The notes under the pieces: generated by a model | Database searches by the model: none | Seen by the model: the letters and a program-made list of their open reading frames with translations, nothing else | Told to the model about the DNA's origin: nothing | NCBI GenBank assembly: GCA_910587275.1 | Contig: CAJUMD010000153.1 | Coordinates: 1-5,077 of the forward strand | Direction: 5' to 3' | DNA: 5,077 bases | Source: an uncultured Kineothrix sp. | GTDB lineage: Bacteria > Bacillota > Clostridia > Lachnospirales > Lachnospiraceae | Part shown: in pieces, positions 1 through 5,077 of the stretch | Numbering within the stretch: position 1 is the first letter of the stretch | Layout of the letters: each line of letters begins with the position of its first letter | Translations under genes and position numbers: made by a program

Positions 1-168
1 ATCCCATTCTGTTTAGAAAAACCCGCCGGAAAAAGTGCACGGAAAACCGGGACAGACAATCCCGCTGCCGCCCCCCCCCCAAAAAAACTCCCTTCCGTGC
101 GTCCGCCCATCACCATAACATTTCAGGCTGAACTGCTGATTTATTCCGTGCAATACATTCTATCCCGC
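1..168. other. Gene-free region downstream of trmD
   Basis: No start codon with a ribosome binding site and no coding frame is seen on either strand. In many Firmicutes rplS (L19) follows trmD; it does not begin within these 168 bases. The region holds short GCACGGAA-type repeats, a C10A7 homopolymer (71-87) and a small hairpin (CGGGA/TCCCG, 48-64) followed on the minus strand by GGTTTTCC, a weak terminator candidate for trmD. Confidence 0.5.
37..151. repeat. Three GCACGGAA elements, one inverted to the other two
   Basis: GCACGGAA lies at 37-44, and its reverse complement TTCCGTGC at 93-100 and 144-151. In a minus-strand transcript the two upstream copies would compete for the same downstream partner (8 bp for 93-100; 9 bp for 144-152 with 36-44). 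Such competition is typical of switching leaders, but so short a repeat could also be chance. Confidence 0.4.
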
Positions 169-1596
169 TCAGGTTTTAAGCGACACCCAATACAACAACT
201 GTTTGGACACGCAAAGCCCCATTTTCTCCTGTAACGCCAAAGAAACCCCGTTTCCTTCCACAACATTCCCGTAAGGCGTATATCCCATGGATAAATGGCG
301 GTTAATCAGGAACGATTCCAACGCCCTTCCGATTCCCTTTCTGCGGTATTCCACGTATACTTCCAGCATTCCAAGGCTTCCCTCCGCATGGACCCCGGCA
401 AAACCGGCAAGTCTGCCGTCCACAAACGCCCCAAACAGCTCCCCGCTTTGCAACCGTTCTTCCATATACGCCCAATCGTCCGTCATACTGTAATGCGCCA
501 TGACTTCCTCCAGCCATTCCGTGCCAAGCACACAAATCTCCACGTTTTTCGGCACCGGAACGGCATTCCTTTGGGTATAGACCGCCTGGTATACCGGCAG
601 GCACCTTTGTACCGGAAGAAGTTGCTTAAGCGGCGCCAACAGGCATTCCTGGTGCACCACGAACTGCCATCCCGCCATTTTCGCCATATTCCCCTCCCGC
701 AATACCCAGCCTGCCACTTCCTCCGCCCGTGCTTCGTCAAATACCGCAATCATGCAGACTTCCGCCGCTTCGTCTTTCACGAGAATTCCCGCTTCCGATG
801 CTTCGATGATTTCCCCTTTTCCCCTCCGCAGGTTCTCGATGATATCAATATACAGCGCTTTTCCTTTTTTCAGCATAGAGCGGATATACTGCTGTTTCCT
901 TTGGTATTTTTCATAAAGGTCCGGGCGGTTCTCTCCGGTACGCCGCACGGACTGCTCCAGCCGCCACTCCTCCACCTTCCGGTGGTCGCCGGACAGCAGC
1001 ACATCCGGCACCCTTTTTCCGTGCCATTCCTCCGGTCTGGAGTACTGGGGATATTCCAAAAGGTCGTTATGGAAGGTTTCAAAATCGGCGGACAGCCCGT
1101 TATGGAGCACGCCGGGAACAAGCCTGGCAATGGCATCCATCATCACCATGGCGGGCAGTTCCCCTCCGGTCAGGACATAATCGCCGATGGAAACATAATC
1201 CGTCACGATTTCCTCCAACACCCTTTCGTCGATGCCTTCATAATGTCCGCAAAGGAAAATAAGGTGTTCCTCTTTTGCAAGCTCTGCTGCCATCTTCTGC
1301 CGGAAGGGCTTTCCCTGCGGCGTCAGGTATATGGTCCGGACGGGTTTCCCATCTGCCGCACCGGTTTTTTCCAATACCTTCCGGTGGCATGCAAAAACAG
1401 GCTGCGCCTGCATCAGCATACCGGCGCCGCCTCCATAGGGGTAATCATCCACCTTTCCATGTTTATTTTCCGTATAATCCCGGATATCCAGCGCTTCCAT
1501 GGACAGAATCCCTTTTTCCATGGCACGGCCCAATATACTGGTCTGCATCCCCTGCCGGATCATTTCCGGAAACAGCGTCATTACATAAAAATTCAT
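169..1596 (-). CDS. trmD: tRNA (guanine-37-N1)-methyltransferase TrmD fused to a C-terminal GNAT acetyltransferase domain
   Basis: 475-residue protein in one open frame. Residues 1-240 are a full TrmD, which transfers methyl from S-adenosylmethionine to N1 of G37 in tRNA: start MNFYVMTLFPEM, YPYGGGAGMLM (52-62), AdoMet/trefoil-knot motifs LTPQG (91-95), CGHYEGIDERV (116-126), SIGDYVLTGGELPAM (136-150), then LLSGDH (200-205). The Arg matching E. coli R154 is present (R158); the position of catalytic D169 is Glu (E173). Stand-alone TrmD is usually about 240-255 residues, so the enzyme is complete. Residues 241-475 look like a whole GNAT protein: an N-terminal part (LYIDIIENLRRG, 248-259), then a GNAT core from about 385 with the acetyl-CoA loop motif YRRKGIGRAL (417-426). 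The start was chosen by family alignment; an ATG one codon upstream (1599) gives a 4-bp ATGA overlap with rimM and lies closer to the GGAAGG. Overlap with rimM suggests translational coupling. TrmD identity is near certain; the acetyltransferase substrate is unknown. Confidence 0.95.
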   Translation of the reverse strand: MNFYVMTLFPEMIRQGMQTSILGRAMEKGILSMEALDIRDYTENKHGKVDDYPYGGGAGMLMQAQPVFACHRKVLEKTGAADGKPVRTIYLTPQGKPFRQKMAAELAKEEHLIFLCGHYEGIDERVLEEIVTDYVSIGDYVLTGGELPAMVMMDAIARLVPGVLHNGLSADFETFHNDLLEYPQYSRPEEWHGKRVPDVLLSGDHRKVEEWRLEQSVRRTGENRPDLYEKYQRKQQYIRSMLKKGKALYIDIIENLRRGKGEIIEASEAGILVKDEAAEVCMIAVFDEARAEEVAGWVLREGNMAKMAGWQFVVHQECLLAPLKQLLPVQRCLPVYQAVYTQRNAVPVPKNVEICVLGTEWLEEVMAHYSMTDDWAYMEERLQSGELFGAFVDGRLAGFAGVHAEGSLGMLEVYVEYRRKGIGRALESFLINRHLSMGYTPYGNVVEGNGVSLALQEKMGLCVSKQLLYWVSLKT

Positions 1597-2105
1597 CATT
1601 CCAAAAGTCCTTCCAGTAAATGTACTTCCATCTCCCCGGCTTCCACATCCACGTTTAAGATGCATTGGCGGATGGCCGGAATCAGGAGTTCTTTATGGTT
1701 TTCCATTTCCACCACATAGACATCGTTTGCCCCCGTTTCCATGACATCCTTTAAAATTCCCAGTACCCTTCCGGTATCCTCCGTCACCTTAATACCAATC
1801 AGATCCCCCACAAAATATTCGTCCCGTCCAAGTTTCTGCGCGTTCTCACGCCTTACGTAAAGCTCTTTCCCTTTGTATTTCTCGATATCGTTGATATTGT
1901 CGATTCCTTTAAATTTTAAAATGGCGAACTTCTTAAAAAACTTCACGCCCTCGATTTCCAGTTCCAGTTCTTCCTTCCCCGCATCCAACACCACTTTTTT
2001 GATTTTCCGGAAACGTGCCGCGTCATCCGTGGTGGGAAACACTTTTACTTCCCCCCGGATTCCGTGGGTGGAAGCGATTACGCCTACCCTTAACTTATTT
2101 TCCAT
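1596..2105 (-). CDS. rimM: 16S rRNA maturation factor RimM
   Basis: 169 residues, normal for RimM (about 165-180). RimM assists assembly of the 30S subunit head and binds ribosomal protein S19 through its PRC-barrel domain. The N-terminal barrel shows the signature GVIASTHGIRGEVKV (8-22). The C-terminal PRC-barrel shows YFVGDLIGIKV (97-107), ETGANDVYVV (123-132) and LIPAI (141-145). The start at 2105 is fixed by alignment to the family and by an AAGGA 6 bp upstream; the frame stays open for 71 further codons upstream but that part contains hairpins and no family sequence. The stop TGA overlaps the trmD start. The gap of 212 bp to khpA is large for this usually compact block and holds terminator-like hairpins, so rimM-trmD may be partly uncoupled from rpsP-khpA. 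Confidence 0.95.
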   Translation of the reverse strand: MENKLRVGVIASTHGIRGEVKVFPTTDDAARFRKIKKVVLDAGKEELELEIEGVKFFKKFAILKFKGIDNINDIEKYKGKELYVRRENAQKLGRDEYFVGDLIGIKVTEDTGRVLGILKDVMETGANDVYVVEMENHKELLIPAIRQCILNVDVEAGEMEVHLLEGLLE

Positions 2106-2174
2106 GCTTTTTCCTTTTCCCAATCTCCTGTATTTACCGGTACCCATCTGCAGCACCGGCATATTCCCAAGTGA

Positions 2175-2201
2175 AAAACCCCGCTGCAACAGCGGGGTTT
2201 T
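2175..2201. terminator. Strong bidirectional intrinsic-terminator hairpin between khpA and rimM
   Basis: A 12-bp perfect stem (AAAACCCCGCTG paired with CAGCGGGGTTTT) encloses a 3-nt loop at 2187-2189. On the minus strand it is followed by a run of five T then C; on the plus strand by four T. It lies about 70 bp upstream of the rimM start, inside an operon normally transcribed through, so it is either a partial terminator or the terminator half of an attenuator. The structure is read directly; its effect on transcription is inferred. Confidence 0.75.
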
Positions 2202-2234
2202 CATCCTCGCGGCATTCGTCAACCGCCCGCGCGC

Positions 2235-2278
2235 CGGGCACCCGCCAGCTTTGCTGACATAATTCCATTGGGTGCCCG
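2235..2278 (-). other. Stem-loop in khpA-rimM leader region
   Basis: A 9-bp perfect stem (CGGGCACCC at 2235-2243 with GGGTGCCCG at 2270-2278) encloses a 26-nt loop, inside which CAGC-TTT-GCTG (2246-2256) can form a smaller hairpin. It sits between the two terminator-like hairpins of this gap, so the gap is a chain of three structures. No known riboswitch class was recognised. Role unknown. Confidence 0.5.
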
Positions 2279-2283
2279 TGTGC

Positions 2284-2312
2284 AAAAGAAGGATGGGCAG
2301 AGACCCATCCTT
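2284..2312 (-). terminator. Terminator-like hairpin just after khpA
   Basis: A 9-bp stem (AAGGATGGG / CCCATCCTT) with a 6-nt loop, starting 5 nt after the khpA stop codon, followed on the minus strand by CTTTTG. The stem is good but the T tract is short, so termination is probably partial. Position right after khpA suggests that part of the rpsP-khpA transcripts end here. Confidence 0.6.
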
Positions 2313-2317
2313 ACGCA

Positions 2318-2545
2318 TCAGACAATTTCCACATCCACTTTCTTATTTTCCTTGGAGGATGCCGCCTTTACCACGGAACGGATTGCTTTCGCGATTCTTC
2401 CCTGTTTGCCGATGACTTTCCCCATGTCCTCCTGTGCGACATGAAGCTCTATGACGACATTTTTGCCGTCTTCCTTCTCTGTCACCACAACCCCTTCCGG
2501 ATTGTCAACAAGAGCTTTTGCAATTACCTCAACCAATTCCTTCAT
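2318..2545 (-). CDS. khpA: KH-domain RNA-binding protein KhpA (YlqC family)
   Basis: 75 residues, the usual size for KhpA, a one-domain KH protein. In Gram-positive species such as Streptococcus pneumoniae it pairs with KhpB/Jag, binds RNA and affects cell elongation and division. The KH RNA-binding loop GxxG is seen as GKQG (46-49) within GKVIGKQGRIAKAIR (42-56), flanked by the expected strands and helices. A GGAGG lies 6 bp upstream of the ATG. It follows rpsP by 25 bp, the conserved rpsP-khpA pairing, so the two are almost surely co-transcribed. The stop TGA overlaps an ATG in the rimM frame, which is not taken as a real start because it lacks a ribosome binding site. Confidence 0.95.
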   Translation of the reverse strand: MKELVEVIAKALVDNPEGVVVTEKEDGKNVVIELHVAQEDMGKVIGKQGRIAKAIRSVVKAASSKENKKVDVEIV

Positions 2546-2570
2546 AGTCCACCTCCAAAAGTGTCAGGCC

Positions 2571-2816
2571 TTATTTCGTGATTCCTGCCAGCTTGAAGAT
2601 CTTGCCGACTACTTCCGTAGGCTGTGCACCGTTTGCCAGCCATTTTTTCGCCAGCTCCTCGTTTACCTTGAAAGTACTGGGTTCCGTGCCGGGATCATAC
2701 GTTCCGATTTCTTCGATGAACCTGCCGTCTCTAGGGGATCTGGAATCTGCTACGATAATTCTATAAAAAGGAGCTTTCTTCTGACCCATCCTTCTTAACC
2801 TGATTTTTACTGCCAT
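2571..2816 (-). CDS. rpsP: 30S ribosomal protein S16
   Basis: 81 residues, typical for bacterial S16, an early-binding protein of the 30S body. The start MAVKIRLRRMG, then APFYRIIVADSRSPRDGRFI (15-34) and IGTYDP (37-42), are family hallmarks. The start at 2816 is decided by the ribosome binding site: GGAGG ends 8 nt before this ATG. A GTG three codons upstream is part of the GGAGGTG itself and so cannot be the start. It is separated from ffh by 201 bp containing stem-loops, and from khpA by 25 bp. Confidence 0.97.
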   Translation of the reverse strand: MAVKIRLRRMGQKKAPFYRIIVADSRSPRDGRFIEEIGTYDPGTEPSTFKVNEELAKKWLANGAQPTEVVGKIFKLAGITK

Positions 2817-3017
2817 TTTTTTCACCTCCGCATAATACTGCTGTCTTTCCTATGTTATTTTGTTATATATTTCACGGATAGGAATAGGAAGAAACGCTTC
2901 TTTCCCTACCCGCCGCACAGACCATGCGCCGCTTGTGCGGCATACACTCCTGCAGGAATCTGCGCATAAGAAACAGAACGTTCCGCACCCTGCACGGATA
3001 TCCCGTATTCTTCTGTC
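2817..3017 (-). promoter_or_regulatory. Structured gap upstream of rpsP, possible leader
   Basis: No gene is seen here. On the minus strand GCCGCACA (2934-2941) can pair perfectly over 8 bp with TGTGCGGC (2912-2919), or its first five bases can pair with GCGGC (2928-2932) in a 5-bp ACAA-loop hairpin; the two pairings exclude each other. Downstream, GGGTAGG and CCTATCC (with one G-U) can close an imperfect hairpin over about 2877-2912. An AT-rich stretch at 2854-2873 contains TATAAC, a possible -10 box, but with no good -35. Its limits and function are inferred. Confidence 0.35.
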
Positions 3018-4388
3018 TTAAAACGGAAACTTCATGCCGCCCAAACCGCCGAACATGCCTTTTCCCTTTTTGCCCCCCATCATGCCGGGAAGCTGTTTCA
3101 TCATCCTTTGGGACTGCTCAAACTGTTTTACAAAGCGGTTTACCACCGCGATATCCACACCGGCACCCCTGGCAATGCGGCTTTTGCGGCTTAAATTCAA
3201 CAGTTTGGGATTTTCCCTTTCGGAAGGGGTCATGCTTAAAACAATCGCTTCCATCCTCGCAAGCTGTTTCTCGTCCACCATGGACTCGATATCGCCCATC
3301 TGTTTGCCGCCCATGCCTGGCATCATTCCCAAAATACTGGAAATTCCGCCCATTTTCCGCATCTGTTTCATGCTTTCCAAATAATCGTTAAAATCAAACT
3401 TGCCCTTTTTCATTCGGGCAGCCATTTCTTTTTCCTTATCCCCGTCCATGTCAAGGTTTGCCTGTACCTTGTCAATCAGGGTCAGTACATCGCCCATGCC
3501 CAAAATCCGGCTTGCCATCCGGTCGGGATAGAATTGCTCCAAATCGGAAAGTTTCTCCCCCATGCCCACGAACAGGATGGGTTTTCCCGTTACCGCCTTT
3601 ACGGACAGCGCCGCGCCGCCCCTGGTATCGCCGTCCATCTTGGACAATACCACACCGTCAATCCCGACTTTGCCGTCAAATTCCTTCGCCACATTGACCG
3701 CATCCTGCCCGGTCATGGCATCCACGACAAGAAGCGATTGGTGGACCGTAACGTTTGCCTTAATTTCCTTCAGCTCCGTCATCATGTCCTCATCAATATG
3801 CAAGCGTCCCGCCGTATCGAGGATGACTACATTGTGTCCATGCTTTCCGGCATGTTCCAGCGACGCTTTGGCAATGTCCACCGGTTTGTGGTTTTCCCCC
3901 ATGAAAAACACGTCCACTTCCTGTTTTTCCCCGTTAATCTGTAACTGCTTAATTGCCGCCGGACGGTATACGTCACAGGCAACCAGCAATGGTTTCTTTC
4001 CTTTTAATTTCAGCTTTCCGGCAATTTTTGCCGTGGTTGTGGTCTTACCAGCGCCCTGAAGACCGCACATCATAATCACCGTAACGGATTTCCCCGGCTG
4101 CATCTGGATTTCGGTAGTTTCCGAGCCCATGAGCGCAACCATTTCCTCGTTTACGATTTTAATGACCATCTGTCCCGGATTCAGGCCGTTCATTACGTCC
4201 GCGCCGATTGCCCGTTCCTCTACCGATTTTACAAACTGCTTTACGACCTTAAAGTTGACATCCGCTTCCAACAGCGCCATCTTCACTTCCTTAAGCGCCG
4301 TCTTGACATCTTCTTCCGTCAGGCGACCTTTCCCCCTCAGGCTCTTAAACACATTCTGGAGTTTATCCGTCAGACTTTCAAATGCCAT
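3018..4388 (-). CDS. ffh: Signal recognition particle protein Ffh (SRP54)
   Basis: 456 residues, near the usual 440-460. Ffh with the SRP RNA binds signal sequences of nascent membrane and secreted proteins and docks on FtsY at the membrane, with mutual GTP hydrolysis. The N domain (about 1-95) is followed by the G domain with GLQGAGKTTTT (109-119, P loop), DVYRP (139-143), DTAGR (191-195), SKMDGDTRGG (249-258, the usual TKxD appearing as SKMD) and GMGEKLSDLEQF (275-286). The Met-rich M domain (about 320-456) carries the signal-sequence groove and the SRP RNA-binding stretch SRKSRIARGAG (400-410); the Gly/Met-rich tail ends in MKFPF. AGAGG lies 8 bp before the ATG. ylxM ends 16 bp upstream, so the two form one unit. 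Nothing essential is missing. Confidence 0.98.
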   Translation of the reverse strand: MAFESLTDKLQNVFKSLRGKGRLTEEDVKTALKEVKMALLEADVNFKVVKQFVKSVEERAIGADVMNGLNPGQMVIKIVNEEMVALMGSETTEIQMQPGKSVTVIMMCGLQGAGKTTTTAKIAGKLKLKGKKPLLVACDVYRPAAIKQLQINGEKQEVDVFFMGENHKPVDIAKASLEHAGKHGHNVVILDTAGRLHIDEDMMTELKEIKANVTVHQSLLVVDAMTGQDAVNVAKEFDGKVGIDGVVLSKMDGDTRGGAALSVKAVTGKPILFVGMGEKLSDLEQFYPDRMASRILGMGDVLTLIDKVQANLDMDGDKEKEMAARMKKGKFDFNDYLESMKQMRKMGGISSILGMMPGMGGKQMGDIESMVDEKQLARMEAIVLSMTPSERENPKLLNLSRKSRIARGAGVDIAVVNRFVKQFEQSQRMMKQLPGMMGGKKGKGMFGGLGGMKFPF

Positions 4389-4404
4389 ACGTTCAACCTC
4401 TTAC

Positions 4405-4746
4405 CTATAACGCTTCCAATATTTCACCGGTCAGCCGTTTGATTTCCAGACGCAGTTTCTCATGCCCCACCGTCTCGTCCTCTGCCAGACGGTTCACGTC
4501 GCTGACCTTTCCTTTAATTTCATTAAACCTCGCAACCAAATGGAGTTTGTTTTCGTAATCCTCCAAAATGTTGTTGCATCTTTTGATTAAATCAAAAACA
4601 CCCTGCCTGCTGATTCCCTGTTCTTTTGCAATCTCGCTCAGCGACAGGTCATGATACACCGCATCCTCATATATCTTCTGCTGGTGCTCCGTAAGCAGTT
4701 CCCCATAAAAATCATACAGTAAACCCTGTTCCACAATTTTTTCCAT
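4405..4746 (-). CDS. ylxM: YlxM/p13-like helix-turn-helix protein, SRP-associated
   Basis: 113 residues, the typical size. YlxM (UPF0122) proteins resemble sigma factor region 4, are encoded next to ffh in Firmicutes, and in Streptococcus mutans have been linked to the SRP pathway through interaction with its components. The helix-turn-helix is visible as LSLSEIAKEQGISRQGVFDL (34-53), and residues 60-112 form a charged, probably coiled-coil helix. The start MEKIVEQGLLYDFYGELLT matches the family; AGGAGAGG lies about 10 bp upstream. A 12-codon in-frame extension upstream reads through this site and is rejected. First gene of the block, with its own promoter about 60 bp upstream. Confidence 0.93.
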   Translation of the reverse strand: MEKIVEQGLLYDFYGELLTEHQQKIYEDAVYHDLSLSEIAKEQGISRQGVFDLIKRCNNILEDYENKLHLVARFNEIKGKVSDVNRLAEDETVGHEKLRLEIKRLTGEILEAL

Positions 4747-4803
4747 TTTGCATCCGCCTCTCCTGCGGCCGAAAAACGGCACGTACCCAACGGAACCTTG
4801 CTT

Positions 4804-4832
4804 ATCATACTATATGGAAACGGATGTGTCAA
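4804..4832 (-). promoter_or_regulatory. Sigma-A promoter for the ylxM-ffh operon
   Basis: TTGACA (4827-4832, perfect -35) and TATGAT (4804-4809, one mismatch from the consensus -10) are separated by exactly 17 bp. An A-rich stretch directly upstream (about 4833-4846, minus strand) could serve as an UP element. Transcription should start near 4797, giving a leader of about 50 nt that includes a small GCCG-T5-CGGC hairpin (4768-4780). Confidence 0.9.
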
Positions 4833-4904
4833 GTGTTTTTTCTTTACAAACTGTTGTTCGTGTTGTTTTGTCTTATGTTATCACTGTTTATTTCAAATCC
4901 TCTC

Positions 4905-4933
4905 TTTACTCCGGGCAGAGGGAATGTTATAAT
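4905..4933 (+). promoter_or_regulatory. Possible plus-strand promoter with extended -10
   Basis: TTTACT (4905-4910, 4 of 6 -35 matches), 17-bp spacer, and TATAAT (4928-4933) preceded by TG one base away (4925-4926). Good match, but the -10 overlaps the loop of a 13-bp hairpin, so the fit could be by chance. It would fire away from the ylxM promoter and produce RNA from about 4940. Confidence 0.4.
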
Positions 4934-4945
4934 TCCCTCATGCCC
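4913..4945. repeat. Long hairpin upstream of the ylxM promoter
   Basis: GGGCA-GAGGGAAT pairs with ATTCCCTC-TGCCC, 13 bp in all with one bulged A (4940) and a 6-nt loop (4926-4931). It begins 21 bp after the stop of the partial minus-strand frame at the window edge. There is no T run on either side, so it is not a standard intrinsic terminator; it may protect an RNA 3' end, act as a weak terminator or be a protein-binding site. Confidence 0.6.
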
Positions 4946-4966
4946 ATAATTTGGCGTGTTATCGGG

Positions 4967-5077
4967 TTACTCGCTCCTACCAGTACCGCAAATACTGATA
5001 GGAGCATTTTTCTTGTAAAGGTTCTGTATTTCATCAGCCATTTTCATAATCTCGTTGTGCCGCTCCATAAATTCCGG
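4967..5077 (-). CDS. C-terminal end of an unidentified protein (partial, cut by window edge)
   Basis: An open frame runs from the window edge for 36 codons to TAA at 4967-4969. Residues read PEFMERHNEIMKMADEI..., an amphipathic helix, and end in ICGTGRSE. I do not recognise the family; it is not the end of FtsY, the usual neighbour here. No ribosome binding site can be judged because the upstream part is outside the window. The last codons overlap an inverted repeat that looks like a terminator on the other strand, so the frame could also be chance. Confidence 0.4.
   Translation of the reverse strand, partial: PEFMERHNEIMKMADEIQNLYKKNAPISICGTGRSE
4973..5014 (+). terminator. Plus-strand terminator-like hairpin
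   Basis: GCTCCTA (4973-4979) pairs with TAGGAGC (4999-5005) and CAGTA (4981-4985) with TACTG (4993-4997), with one C-A mismatch and a 7-nt loop, followed on the plus strand by ATTTTTCTT. This is a standard intrinsic terminator form. With the promoter-like site at 4905-4933 it would define an RNA of about 70 nt, or an attenuator for a plus-strand gene beyond the window. Confidence 0.55.

Noticed and set aside
71..80. G-quadruplex on the minus strand
   Set aside because: There is one G10 run only, with no set of four separated G tracts close together.
874..876. Met241 as a separate start for an independent acetyltransferase gene
   Set aside because: No good ribosome binding site: the nearest purine-rich stretch (AGGAAA) is about 18 nt away. 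The frame is continuous with TrmD, so a fusion is the simpler reading, though internal initiation is not excluded.
1597..1665. Extension of TrmD by 23 residues upstream
   Set aside because: It lies wholly within the end of rimM in another frame and the TrmD family begins at MNFYVMTLFPEM. Only the ATG at 1599 is a serious alternative.
295..1719. Long plus-strand open frame (474 codons) opposite trmD and rimM
   Set aside because: It mirrors the coding bias of trmD, is rich in His, Phe, Pro and Arg as antisense shadows are, shows no known domain and has no ribosome binding site.
2106..2318. In-frame extension of rimM by 71 codons to an ATG overlapping the khpA stop
   Set aside because: No ribosome binding site before that ATG, no RimM family sequence in the extension, and it would translate through three hairpins. 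The ATG at 2105 has AAGGA at correct spacing and the family start.
2817..2825. GTG start of rpsP three codons upstream
   Set aside because: This GTG is part of the Shine-Dalgarno GGAGGTG itself, leaving no spacing; the ATG at 2816 has 8-nt spacing and matches the family.
2862..2890. Promoter for rpsP (TATAAC with TTCCTA 17 bp upstream)
   Set aside because: The -35 matches only 3 of 6 bases; kept only as a remark in the leader entry.

Overview
The window carries the conserved signal-recognition/ribosome-maturation block of a Gram-positive bacterium, all on the minus strand and read from right to left: ylxM - ffh - rpsP - khpA - rimM - trmD. This order, the strong GGAGG-type ribosome binding sites, the sigma-A-type promoter and the near-balanced base composition point to Firmicutes, class Clostridia. 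The protein style suggests a Lachnospiraceae relative, but that last step is inference.

Right part (about 4747-5077): a near-consensus sigma-A promoter (TTGACA, 17 bp, TATGAT) starts the block just ahead of ylxM. Upstream of it there is no ftsY, the gene usually found there in Firmicutes. Instead there is a noncoding stretch with a 13-bp hairpin, a plus-strand promoter-like sequence, a plus-strand terminator-like hairpin, and what looks like the last 36 codons of an unidentified minus-strand gene cut by the window edge.

Middle (2318-4746): ylxM and ffh are 16 bp apart and encode the SRP GTPase and its partner. A 201-bp gap with competing stem-loops precedes rpsP (ribosomal protein S16), and khpA (a small KH-domain RNA-binding protein) follows 25 bp later.

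Left part (1-2317): a 212-bp gap with three hairpins, two of them terminator-like, separates khpA from rimM (16S maturation factor). rimM and trmD overlap at their stop and start codons. The trmD product is the most notable feature: a complete tRNA m1G37 methyltransferase of about 240 residues is continuous, with no stop or frameshift, with a complete GNAT-type acetyltransferase of about 235 residues. The final 168 bases hold no gene, only repeated GCACGGAA elements and a C10A7 homopolymer.

Together the genes serve translation and protein targeting: SRP delivers nascent membrane proteins, S16 and RimM build the 30S subunit, KhpA binds RNA, and TrmD modifies G37 of tRNA to prevent frameshifting. 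The substrate of the fused acetyltransferase cannot be told from sequence.
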